Shown one piece after another: positions 22,635 to 29,871 of a stretch of DNA of 58,342 bases (positions are counted from its first letter, which is position 1; the number at the start of each line of letters is the position of its first letter). The DNA comes from a virus, in the IMG/VR virus record IMGVR_UViG_3300020021_000012, positions 1-58,342 of that record. One strand, 5' to 3'. The position numbers and the translations under genes are program-made. The notes beneath the pieces are model-generated. The model made no database searches, was not told the DNA's origin, and worked only from the letters and a program-made list of their open reading frames with translations.

Positions 22635-22726
22635 TGCCCGAATCCGACGACGGCACGCTTGAGGATGGCGACGAGGATGCCGACTACGATCAGCCGGACG
22701 AATGGCGGGATTATTGGGATGAGTGA
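22631..22726 (+). CDS. Very small acidic protein
   Basis: This 31-residue frame has 14 Asp or Glu residues (EDGDEDADYDQPDEWRDYW). It overlaps both neighbours by a few bases in the way real genes of this phage do. An acidic peptide could mimic DNA, but the short length makes the call uncertain. Confidence 0.45.
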   Translation: MMPESDDGTLEDGDEDADYDQPDEWRDYWDE

Positions 22727-22931
22727 ACGCAACTGGTCATCTCTCTATCGCCAGAGACCTCCACCGGATACCAGCAACTACGTGCTGCGGCGGCGCCCGT
22801 TCTTGCGGCGTTTGGTGTCCCACTATCGATGCTTTCGCTACGTAGGGCTCGGACCTATTGGGGCGTTGCGTGGGGCGTTCTGCTTGGCTCGCTGTGCTCG
22901 AGTGTCAGAGCCTCCATGCCACGATGAGTGA
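22719..22931 (+). CDS. Hypothetical small basic protein
   Basis: The 70-residue protein starts MSERNWSSLYRQRPP at 22719. It is rich in Arg and Cys (LRRRPFLRRLVSHYRCFRY, CLARCARVSEPPCHDE). The start overlaps the acidic frame by eight bases. Not recognised. Confidence 0.5.
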   Translation: MSERNWSSLYRQRPPPDTSNYVLRRRPFLRRLVSHYRCFRYVGLGPIGALRGAFCLARCARVSEPPCHDE

Positions 22932-22937
22932 GGCCGC

Positions 22938-23030
22938 ATGTTCATGATCGGCATCGCGATCGGCCTTGTTCTCGGTGTCCCAGCCGGCGTTGCGCTCGCG
23001 GTTTGGGCCGCGATACCCGAAACGCCATGA
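22938..23030 (+). CDS. Very small membrane protein
   Basis: This 30-residue frame is a single membrane span (IGIAIGLVLGVPAGVALAVWA). It ends over the start of the O-antigen ligase-like gene (ATGA), so it could be a leader gene that couples its translation. Confidence 0.45.
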   Translation: MFMIGIAIGLVLGVPAGVALAVWAAIPETP

Positions 23031-24118
23031 GTTCCGTCCTCGCCTTCCTCGTGCTCGCCGCCTATTGGCCCGGGATCGCAGGGCCTGCCACGACGCCACG
23101 CTGGGTCGCGCTGTTCACCTTCGTGCCGCTGCTGCTGTTCTTCGCCGATCGGGTGCGACTGACGCTCAGCCATGTCGCCGGGCTCGCCTTCATAGCCTGG
23201 TGTGCGGTGACGCTCGCATGGTCGGTGAGCCCGTTGGACGGCATCGGCGCGCTGGCCGAACTTGCCACTATCGGAGCCGTGTTCGCGCTGGGATCCCTGA
23301 GTGACGACCTGACCCCGCTCTATCGCGGTGCTGCGGTGGGGATCGGTGTATCGAGCGTCCTCGTCATCGGGCAATGGCTGCACCTGATCGACATTCCGGC
23401 GTTCTACCTGCCGGCCGCGCTGTTCGTGAACGCCAACCATATGGGCGAGGCTGCGGCGTTGATCCTGGTGGCCTGCATGTTCAACCGCATCTGGTGGGGC
23501 GTCATCGCATCTGCCCCTGCCTTGCTGCTCTCTGGCTCGCGTGCGGCGGTCCTGGCGGTTGTCATCGCCTGCCTCTATTGGCTGTGGGCGCATCGCCTGC
23601 GGGCGACCGCGGCGGTGTGCTGTGTGCTAGCCCTCTGGCTCGCCGTCGCGGCGTTCTTCATCGTCAAGCCCGACATGAACGGCCAGCACGAGCGGCTGGC
23701 GATCTGGTCGGATACGGCGCGCAATCTCACATTCACCGGGCAGGGCATCGGCTCGTATTGGGAGGCGTTCCCCGACATCGCTGTGGCGACCGACATCAGC
23801 CGTGTACGTCCCGATCATGCTCACAACGAGTTCCTCGACATTGCGTTCGAGACCGGGGCAGTGGGGTTCATGCTGTTCCTGGCATTTGTGGCCACGCTGC
23901 GCGGTCCATTCAATGTCGAGCGTGCCGTTCTGATCGCGCTCATGGTGGAGGCCTGCTTTGCTTTCCCATTTTCTAACGCATCCACCGCGTTTCTGGGAAG
24001 TGTTGCTGCGGGGGCTGCTGCTCGCTCTCGGCGTGACATTCGCAGTGAGGTTGTCGCTGGCCGAGATCGAATACGTGCGTGGCTGGCAGCCGGGAAAGCC
24101 GCTCAAACCGCAGTTTGA
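23027..24118 (+). CDS. O-antigen ligase/polymerase-like membrane protein
   Basis: This 363-residue protein has about ten membrane spans and the WaaL/Wzy (Wzy_C) signatures: LSGSRAAVLA at 168-177, RLAIWSDTARN...GQGIGSYW at 223-245, and DHAHNEFLDIAFETGAVG at 263-280 with the conserved His-Asn. Such enzymes join or polymerise lipid-linked sugar chains at the periplasmic face of the inner membrane. In a phage, this suggests alteration of host surface polysaccharide. Its last 40 residues lie in an overlap with the next frame and look less conserved. It lies between terminase and portal genes. Confidence 0.8.
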   Translation: MSSVLAFLVLAAYWPGIAGPATTPRWVALFTFVPLLLFFADRVRLTLSHVAGLAFIAWCAVTLAWSVSPLDGIGALAELATIGAVFALGSLSDDLTPLYRGAAVGIGVSSVLVIGQWLHLIDIPAFYLPAALFVNANHMGEAAALILVACMFNRIWWGVIASAPALLLSGSRAAVLAVVIACLYWLWAHRLRATAAVCCVLALWLAVAAFFIVKPDMNGQHERLAIWSDTARNLTFTGQGIGSYWEAFPDIAVATDISRVRPDHAHNEFLDIAFETGAVGFMLFLAFVATLRGPFNVERAVLIALMVEACFAFPFSNASTAFLGSVAAGAAARSRRDIRSEVVAGRDRIRAWLAAGKAAQTAV

Positions 24119-24215
24119 GGCATTGGCCCGCGCCGAGCAGGACTATCCGTTCAATCACCGGTTTCGCGAAGGCACGACAGTGCGGGTGAAGCTGCTGGCG
24201 GAGAGAGGCAAATAG
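24000..24215 (+). CDS. Possible accessory of the O-antigen ligase-like protein
   Basis: This 71-residue frame begins with GTG at 24000 inside the end of the ligase-like gene (119-base overlap, different frame). It has one membrane span (GLLLALGVTFAVRLSL) and a soluble C-terminus (GWQPGKPLKPQFEALARAEQ). It reads like the short periplasmic tail seen in some Wzy-type proteins, so it could be a separate accessory, or the remnant of a larger protein split by a frameshift. Confidence 0.5.
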   Translation: MLLRGLLLALGVTFAVRLSLAEIEYVRGWQPGKPLKPQFEALARAEQDYPFNHRFREGTTVRVKLLAERGK

Positions 24216-24282
24216 CGTGGCCAATTCCTCCCCGTCCCCCAACAACGTCCCCGTCAAATTCCGCGGCAAAGGAGAGCGTGAA

Positions 24283-24438
24283 ATGCCCAAGCCCCCGAAC
24301 ATGGATGTATCGACCGTCGCAGGTCCGAAGGGCGGCAAGCCCAAGTTCCCGCGCGGCCTGAAGAAGAAGGCCAAGCGGCTGCAGGGCCAAGGCCGCATCT
24401 CCGACAAGGCGATGAAGAAGATCACGGGTGAGGCGTGA
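24283..24438 (+). CDS. Lysine-rich small protein upstream of speD-like gene
   Basis: The 51-residue protein begins MPKPPNMDVS with a strong AAAGGAG eight bases upstream; a GTG start at 24217 would add 22 residues. It has PRGLKKKAKRLQ followed by GRISDKAMKKITGEA. The last part resembles the C-terminus of the ATP-grasp protein three genes on (GKISDRRFDRMVRAE), a SHOCT-like pattern. It could be a substrate or partner of the ligase. Confidence 0.6.
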   Translation: MPKPPNMDVSTVAGPKGGKPKFPRGLKKKAKRLQGQGRISDKAMKKITGEA

Positions 24439-24444
24439 GAGTAG

Positions 24445-24870
24445 ATGCCAGCCCGTTGCCGGCCAGCGCACGACAAGCACTACCATCTGCGCGAGCCATT
24501 CGGCTATCTCCTGACCCTCGATCTCTACGGCTGCAGGCCGTGCGTCTGTGACGACCTGAACCTCTGCTACGATTTCCTCGTTGATCTGGTGCGCGATCTC
24601 GGGATGACAGCGCAGGGCCCGCCGCACATTTACCGCAGCCCGCCTGAATTCCCCGACAAGGCCGGTCTGTCAGGCTGGATCGGCATGATTGAGAGCGGCA
24701 TTCAGATTCACACGCTCACGCCGAGGAGCTTCATCTCGATCGACATCTATTGCTGCCGGGACTTCACGTCGGATGGAGTGACCGAGTTCGTGCGGGACTA
24801 TTTCGGCGGTTGCCGGGAAATCGAGATGAACCGGATTCTGCGCGGCATGAAATACAACGAGGTTGTGTGA
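24445..24870 (+). CDS. SpeD-like pyruvoyl-dependent decarboxylase
   Basis: The 141-residue protein aligns with bacterial S-adenosylmethionine decarboxylase. Compared with the Thermotoga enzyme, residues Ser55, Ser63 (self-cleaved to the pyruvoyl group), His68 and Cys83 match Ser76, Ser84, His89 and Cys104 with identical spacing (GMIESGIQIHT, SIDIYCC). The substrate-related Glu72 is replaced (Pro93), so the substrate may have changed; some SpeD relatives have become ornithine or arginine decarboxylases. It is next to an ATP-grasp ligase and probably acts with it. Confidence 0.75.
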   Translation: MPARCRPAHDKHYHLREPFGYLLTLDLYGCRPCVCDDLNLCYDFLVDLVRDLGMTAQGPPHIYRSPPEFPDKAGLSGWIGMIESGIQIHTLTPRSFISIDIYCCRDFTSDGVTEFVRDYFGGCREIEMNRILRGMKYNEVV

Positions 24871-26208
24871 ATGCCATCGCATCGCGACCGCACGGTGCTG
24901 ATCTATGATCATGGGCTCTTCGTTGAGCTTGCCGTCACGCTCTCAAAGCACTTCGGCCGCGTGTTGCTGTACGTCCCCTGGGAGAACGGATATCCGAGGA
25001 GTAACGCCCCGCGCATCGGCCAGGGCATCAAGGGCGTCGAGCGCGTGCTGTCGCCGTGGGATCATTACGACGAGATCGACCTGTGGATATTTCCCGATGT
25101 GTATGAGGGCGCGCTGCAGCAGCATCTCGTCGACATGGGCAAGCGGGTCTGGGGCTGCCGGATGGGCGAGGAGCTGGAACTCGACCGCGTCAAGTCCAAG
25201 GAGCACTGTAAGGCGATTGGCATCGACATCGGCCCTTACGCGCACATCGTCGGCCTCGATGCGTTGCGCGAGCATCTGAAAGACAACGACGATCAGTGGG
25301 TGAAGATATCCGCCACCCGTGGCGACATGGAGACCTTCCACGCCCCGAACTACGCTCAGGTCGAGCAGCAGATCGACGAGCTGGAGCACAATCTCGGCGC
25401 CAAGAAAAAGGTGATGGAGTTCATCGTCGAGGAGGGCATCGATCCCGCCATCGAGATCGGCTACGACGGCTATACCATCGACGGCCGATATCCCAAGGGA
25501 GCCATCGTCGGGGTCGAGGTCAAGGACAAGGCCTACGTCTGCAAGACCATGCGCTATTCGCAATTGCCGGAGAAGGTCCGCAGCGTCAACGACAAGCTGG
25601 CCAAGACGCTGAAGGGCTACGGCTACCGTGGCTTCATCTCGACGGAGATCAGGTGCAAGGGCGATAAGGCCTACCTGATCGACCCATGCGCGAGGTGCGG
25701 ATCGCCGCCCTCCGAACTCTATCAGGTGATGATCACCAACCTTGCCGACGTGATCTGGGAAGGTGCCGGCGGCGTCGTAGTGGAGCCTGAATTCTCCCAC
25801 GAATGGGGCGCACAGATCCTGCTGCTGTCGGATTGGGCGGACAGCAACTGGCAGCAGGTGTCGTTCCCTGAATCCATCAGAGAGAACGTCAAGCTGCGCA
25901 ACATGACGATCATTGATGGAAACTATTACGTCATTCCGCAATGGACCGGCATGCCTGAGATTGGCGCCATCGTTGCGACCGGCGACACGCAGGAAGAGGC
26001 CATCAACGAGGTCAAGCGGTTGGCCGAGATGGTGCACGGCCACGACATGAACAAGCCGGTCGAGGCGCTGGAGAAGGCGCGCGACGACCTCAATGAGGCG
26101 CTGGGCACAGCAAAGCCGAAGTCCAAGCTTCAGGTTGAGGCTGAGCGGCTGCGAAGTGAGGGGAAGATTTCGGATCGACGGTTTGACCGGATGGTGAGGG
26201 CGGAATGA
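24871..26208 (+). CDS. ATP-grasp ligase-like protein
   Basis: The 445-residue protein directly follows the SpeD-like gene. It has an N-terminal Rossmann-like part (TVLIYDHGLFVELAV), a central ATP-grasp region (WVKISATRGDMETFH, KKVMEFIVEEGIDPAIEIGYD) and the metal-site region GFISTEIRCKGDKAYLIDPCAR. ATP-grasp enzymes link a carboxylate to an amine or thiol using ATP. The C-terminal 30 residues (LRSEGKISDRRFDRM) look SHOCT-like. A possible reaction is attaching the decarboxylase product (a polyamine-like amine) to a carboxylate; the substrate is unknown. Confidence 0.7.
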   Translation: MPSHRDRTVLIYDHGLFVELAVTLSKHFGRVLLYVPWENGYPRSNAPRIGQGIKGVERVLSPWDHYDEIDLWIFPDVYEGALQQHLVDMGKRVWGCRMGEELELDRVKSKEHCKAIGIDIGPYAHIVGLDALREHLKDNDDQWVKISATRGDMETFHAPNYAQVEQQIDELEHNLGAKKKVMEFIVEEGIDPAIEIGYDGYTIDGRYPKGAIVGVEVKDKAYVCKTMRYSQLPEKVRSVNDKLAKTLKGYGYRGFISTEIRCKGDKAYLIDPCARCGSPPSELYQVMITNLADVIWEGAGGVVVEPEFSHEWGAQILLLSDWADSNWQQVSFPESIRENVKLRNMTIIDGNYYVIPQWTGMPEIGAIVATGDTQEEAINEVKRLAEMVHGHDMNKPVEALEKARDDLNEALGTAKPKSKLQVEAERLRSEGKISDRRFDRMVRAE

Positions 26209-26378
26209 TGTCCATCCCGAAAGACGGAACCTACGTGGTTTTGCACCCCGCACAAATCAGCAACTTCGATTTGGTGTGCGCGTTCAAGGCTAACTATCCG
26301 CACACCGAGATCATCGTGTCGCAGAAACTACCTACAGGAAACGAAAGGACCCAGCCATGTACTTCAAGGAAGACGTAG
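26205..26378 (+). CDS. Hypothetical small protein
   Basis: This 57-residue frame starts in the stop of the ATP-grasp gene (ATGATG) and overlaps the next gene by 22 bases. The sequence DGTYVVLHPAQISNFDLVC and TEIIVSQKLP looks like a real small beta/alpha protein. No family is recognised. Coupling with the ATP-grasp gene is suggested. Confidence 0.5.
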   Translation: MMSIPKDGTYVVLHPAQISNFDLVCAFKANYPHTEIIVSQKLPTGNERTQPCTSRKT

Positions 26379-26794
26379 CGCGCCTCGTCAGCGAACTCGG
26401 CAACGTGAAGATGGAACCGCCCGTCGAGTTGGGTAAGGCCGACGACTTCGGTCTGTCGCTCGACCTGTTCGACCCCGTGTCTGGCCAGATCATCGCCCTG
26501 GCGCGGCCGGCGCGGATCGACCTCGGCCAGCCGCAAATCTTGCTGACCGCAACTCAGGCCCGCACTGCGGTTGCCGCTGCCCGCACCGGGCATCTGCATC
26601 GCGTTCGTGGCATGGGCTTCGCCTCGATCGAGGAATTCAACGAGGCGCACAAGCGCGACGTGGCGGCGGCCGATCTGAAGGCCAAGCAGGCTGAGGAGTC
26701 GGCCAAGATGAACCAGGCCCACGCCGACGCGGCGAACAAGGCTGCGGCCGATGCGCAGCCTAAGAAGCCGGCGCAGGCTGAGGCAGTCGCGTAA
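26357..26794 (+). CDS. Hypothetical protein before the portal
   Basis: The 145-residue protein starts at 26357 with AAAGGACC upstream. The N-terminal 80 residues are mixed (VARLVSELGNVKMEPPVELG, DLFDPVSGQIIALARPAR). The C-terminal 60 are Ala/Lys-rich and helical. The place before the portal gene suggests a head-related or ejection accessory protein; no family is recognised. Confidence 0.65.
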   Translation: MYFKEDVARLVSELGNVKMEPPVELGKADDFGLSLDLFDPVSGQIIALARPARIDLGQPQILLTATQARTAVAAARTGHLHRVRGMGFASIEEFNEAHKRDVAAADLKAKQAEESAKMNQAHADAANKAAADAQPKKPAQAEAVA

Positions 26795-26802
26795 GTAACA
26801 GC

Positions 26803-28803
26803 ATGCCCCAACCCGTCCTCGCAGCCATGGAAGCCCGGCCCCGCGGCATCTCGCCCGCGGTGTCGGGTCGCGTCCGTGATCCCGAGGATCGGCGATCGCG
26901 CAACGTCGAGGACGATGAGGACGAGAACTACCTCTCTGTCCGCGAACTGCGGAACCAGTTCGAGGATTACCTGACCTCCAAGGTCGACGAGATCGAGGAG
27001 CAGAAGGATTCGCGTCGTTATTACCATGGCTCGCAGTTAACGTCCGACCAACTCCGCGTGTTGCGTGCCCGCCATCAGCCGCCGATGACCTGGAACCGTA
27101 CCGGCCGCAAGATCAACGGCATCGTTGGGTTGGTGCAGCGGATGCGCTCGGACCCGAAGGCTGAGGCGACCAGCCCCAAGAGCGAGCAGGGTGCTGAGAT
27201 CGCCACGCAGTCGGTGCGCTCGGTGCTCTCCGCCAGCGACTGGAAGTCCTTGGAGCCGTGGTGCCTGCTGCAATGCGGCATTGATGGAATTGCCGGGGTG
27301 CAGTCGGTGCTCCAGAAGGATGCCCGCGGCGATTACAAGATCAGGCTCGAATGGGTCATTGGAGACGAGTATTTCTACGACCCGAAGTCCTACCGGCAGG
27401 ATTTCACCGACAGCCGCTACGAGGGCACATCCAAGTGGATGGACGTCGACGAGGCCATAGAGCTTTGGCCCGACGACGAGGAGAAAGAGGAGCAACTCCG
27501 CAGCCTGTTCGCCGGCGACACCGACATGACCACGAACCCGGACCGGGAAATCAAGTGGATCATCACGTCGAGCAAGCGCATCCGGTTGGTGCAGCACTGG
27601 TACAAGAAAAAGGGCAAATGGCGGTGGGCGTTCTACGTCGCCAACACCCTGATCGACCAGGGCACCTCGCCGTTCTTCGATGAGGACGGCAACAGCGCCT
27701 CGTCATTCGATATGTTCGCCGCTGCGGTGGATCATGACGGCGACCGCTACAGCTTCGTACGAAATCTGAAAGGCCCGCAGGACGCCCTGAACCAGGGCAA
27801 GTCCAAGATGCTGCATCTGGCCAATACCAAGCTGGTGCGCTCCGAGAAGGGTGCGGTCGATGATGTCGAGACGGCGCGGCGCGAGGTGGCGCGGCCGGAC
27901 GGCTGGGTCGAAACCAACCCGGGCCGGGTATTCGAGCTCGTCGACACCAAAATGGACCTCGCCGCCTTCACCCAGTTCACCGAGGATGCCAAGGCCGAGC
28001 TCGACGCCTACGCCAACAGCAATCTGGCCTCGCTCAACGGCACCGCGATCACGCAGATTTCCGGGCGGGCGATCGAACTGCTGCGGCAGCCTGGCATGGC
28101 CGAACTTGGCCCGTTTATCCTGGCTCAAAGGGCATGGAAGCTCCGGGTGTTCCGCAAGATTTGGAACGCGGTCAGCCGCTACTGGACCAAGGAGCGGTGG
28201 ATCAGGGTCAACAGCGACGATGCCAAGCTGGCCCAATGGCTGCAGGTCAATGGCCTCGGCCTCGATCAGTACGGCCTGCCGGCGATCATCAACGCGGTCG
28301 GGGCGCTCGACGTCAATATTGTGCTTGAGGAAGGCCGCGACGTCGCCTCCGTGATGGAAGACATCCAGGACCAGTTCAAGGGCTATCCGCCGGGCACCTT
28401 CCCGCCGCAGGTCTTGGTCGAGTTCTCGACCCTGCCGCGGTCGGAGAAGGACAAGTTCATGCAGATGATGGCGCCGAAGCCGCCTCAGCAGGACCCGGCA
28501 GCCGAGCTTATGAAGAAGCTCCAGCTCGAGGGCTTGGCCGGCGAGGTCGCTCACACGGCCGCGAAGACCGCCAAGGACACCGCGTCGGTCCAGCAGATTC
28601 TGGCCACCGCCGAAGAGAAGCGCGCCAAGGCCGCCACCGAGAGCATCAGGCCTGCCCACATGGCGCACGGTGCGGAGATCGATGCCGCAACCTTCGCCCG
28701 AGATACGCTCGCCCAGGCCCATCAGATCGCCACGGCGGGGCAGCAGCAGCCACAGCAAGCCTCACCGCAGAAACCGCCGGCACAGTTCCCGCTGCCGTTC
28801 TGA
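26803..28803 (+). CDS. Portal protein, P22 type
   Basis: The 666-residue protein has the layout of P22-like portals: a charged N-terminus, RRYYHGSQLTSDQLRVLRARHQPP, MTWNRTGRKINGIVGLVQRMRSDP, KIRLEWVIGDEYFYDPKSY and a long helical end rich in Gln and Ala. The portal forms the ring through which DNA is pumped and ejected. Size and position after terminase agree. The C-terminal Gln-rich tail (QQQPQQASPQKPP) may be the barrel or a flexible extension. Confidence 0.9.
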   Translation: MPQPVLAAMEARPRGISPAVSGRVRDPEDRRSRNVEDDEDENYLSVRELRNQFEDYLTSKVDEIEEQKDSRRYYHGSQLTSDQLRVLRARHQPPMTWNRTGRKINGIVGLVQRMRSDPKAEATSPKSEQGAEIATQSVRSVLSASDWKSLEPWCLLQCGIDGIAGVQSVLQKDARGDYKIRLEWVIGDEYFYDPKSYRQDFTDSRYEGTSKWMDVDEAIELWPDDEEKEEQLRSLFAGDTDMTTNPDREIKWIITSSKRIRLVQHWYKKKGKWRWAFYVANTLIDQGTSPFFDEDGNSASSFDMFAAAVDHDGDRYSFVRNLKGPQDALNQGKSKMLHLANTKLVRSEKGAVDDVETARREVARPDGWVETNPGRVFELVDTKMDLAAFTQFTEDAKAELDAYANSNLASLNGTAITQISGRAIELLRQPGMAELGPFILAQRAWKLRVFRKIWNAVSRYWTKERWIRVNSDDAKLAQWLQVNGLGLDQYGLPAIINAVGALDVNIVLEEGRDVASVMEDIQDQFKGYPPGTFPPQVLVEFSTLPRSEKDKFMQMMAPKPPQQDPAAELMKKLQLEGLAGEVAHTAAKTAKDTASVQQILATAEEKRAKAATESIRPAHMAHGAEIDAATFARDTLAQAHQIATAGQQQPQQASPQKPPAQFPLPF

Positions 28804-28815
28804 GGACATCAACCA

Positions 28816-28938
28816 ATGTGGAAGATTCTGGGGTGGATAGCCCTCGGAATAGCGATTGGCTTTGCGATCGACGATGCGGCGCTTCACGTCGCTGGAACGT
28901 CATTCACTCAGCTTGCCGCGCAGATGAAGGGGTCATGA
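28816..28938 (+). CDS. Small membrane protein
   Basis: The 40-residue protein starts at 28816 with AGGACATC upstream. It has one span (ILGWIALGIAIGFAID) and a short helical tail. It overlaps the next gene by four bases. It opens the block of membrane or exported proteins between portal and scaffold. Confidence 0.6.
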   Translation: MWKILGWIALGIAIGFAIDDAALHVAGTSFTQLAAQMKGS

Positions 28939-29420
28939 CCATGAGCAGATTCCCTGAATCGAACTACGACCGCAAGCGGCGGATGACGACGCGGTTTGCG
29001 CTGGCGGTATGCGGCGCAGCGCTGCTGGGGTTCATCGCCATTGCGGTGGCAAGCTCGGGAGCGAAGGCGCAGTCGATACCGTCAAAATATCTAAGCACGG
29101 CATCGACCAATTCGACATTGGTAAAGGTGTCAGAAGCACACCTGTCGATCATCGTCGCAGTCAATACCACGACGACGGTCTATTACCTCAAGTTCTACAA
29201 CAAGGCCGTTGCGCCGACATGCAACACGGACCCCGTCCTGTTTATGGTTCCGATCCCGTTTGGCGCGAGCAATGCGGGCGGTGGCGCGGTCATCCCGATC
29301 GCCGATCCGGGCGGCTTGTATTTTCAGCAAGGTCTCGGCTTCTGCATCACCAGCGGCAGCGCCGATAGCGACAACGGAAATGCGGCGACCGGCGTGACCG
29401 TGAGCCTGGGCGTCAAATGA
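28935..29420 (+). CDS. Exported hypothetical protein
   Basis: The 161-residue protein has a signal-like segment TTRFALAVCGAALLGFIAIAVA ending in SSGAKAQS, a plausible signal peptidase site. The mature part is beta-rich and Gly-rich (HLSIIVAVNTTTTVYYLKFYN, GAVIPIADPGGLYF). It could be a decoration or fibre-like virion protein, but the signal peptide is unusual for such a role. It overlaps its neighbours by four bases on both sides. Confidence 0.65.
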   Translation: MTMSRFPESNYDRKRRMTTRFALAVCGAALLGFIAIAVASSGAKAQSIPSKYLSTASTNSTLVKVSEAHLSIIVAVNTTTTVYYLKFYNKAVAPTCNTDPVLFMVPIPFGASNAGGGAVIPIADPGGLYFQQGLGFCITSGSADSDNGNAATGVTVSLGVK

Positions 29421-29614
29421 TCCGGGTCGTCATCGTAGCGCTGGCGATGTGCGCGATGTTCGCACTGAGCGCCAGCGCACAGTTGCCGATGATGGGCTAC
29501 GGGCCGGGGAACTTTGCGGGCTCAGGCGGGGGCGGTAGCGCCTGTGCTGCCGGACAGCTCGATTTCTCCGATCCCACAGGATGCAACCTCACGCTCTACA
29601 TGGTGGGATTATGA
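29417..29614 (+). CDS. Small exported protein
   Basis: The 65-residue protein begins MIRVVIVALAMCAMFALSASAQ, a typical Sec signal peptide with an AxA cleavage site. The mature 43 residues are Gly-rich with two Cys (GGGGSACAAGQLDF, GCNLTLYMVGL). It overlaps both neighbours by four bases. Not recognised. Confidence 0.6.
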   Translation: MIRVVIVALAMCAMFALSASAQLPMMGYGPGNFAGSGGGGSACAAGQLDFSDPTGCNLTLYMVGL

Positions 29615-29871
29615 GATTCAAATTCTGGTGGAGCATCTTCGTCTGCCTATCGGCAGTGCCGGCACAGGCCGCCGAGCGGGCCCTGATGTTCGACGACAAC
29701 GACGTCAAGGTGCTGACGCAGATCCTCGACGCTGCGACCCGCTCGGGTGGCATCCAGATCGCCCCGGCGACGGTCTACATCCTGGACAAGCTCAACAAGG
29801 CGCCGGTCGTGACCGAACGCAAGGACGCTGATCCCGCTGCCGCCGAGAAGCCGAAGGAGCCCGGGCAATGA
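29611..29871 (+). CDS. Small exported protein
   Basis: The 86-residue protein begins MRFKFWWSIFVCLSAVPAQAAER, a clear signal peptide. The mature part is helical (FDDNDVKVLTQILDAATRSG, ATVYILDKLNKAPV) with an acidic, Pro-rich end. Not recognised. Overlaps of four bases on both sides. Confidence 0.6.
   Translation: MRFKFWWSIFVCLSAVPAQAAERALMFDDNDVKVLTQILDAATRSGGIQIAPATVYILDKLNKAPVVTERKDADPAAAEKPKEPGQ

Noticed and set aside
22838-23593. 251-codon minus frame rich in Arg, Gln and Asp
   Set aside because: It is antisense to the membrane protein gene, which has clear O-antigen ligase motifs.
24943-26253. 436-codon open frame on the minus strand
   Set aside because: It is antisense to the ATP-grasp gene and Leu/Asp/Val-rich, as expected for the complement of GC-rich coding DNA; no motif or ribosome site.
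27703-28758. 351-codon open frame on the minus strand
   Set aside because: It is antisense to the portal gene with composition typical of a shadow frame.
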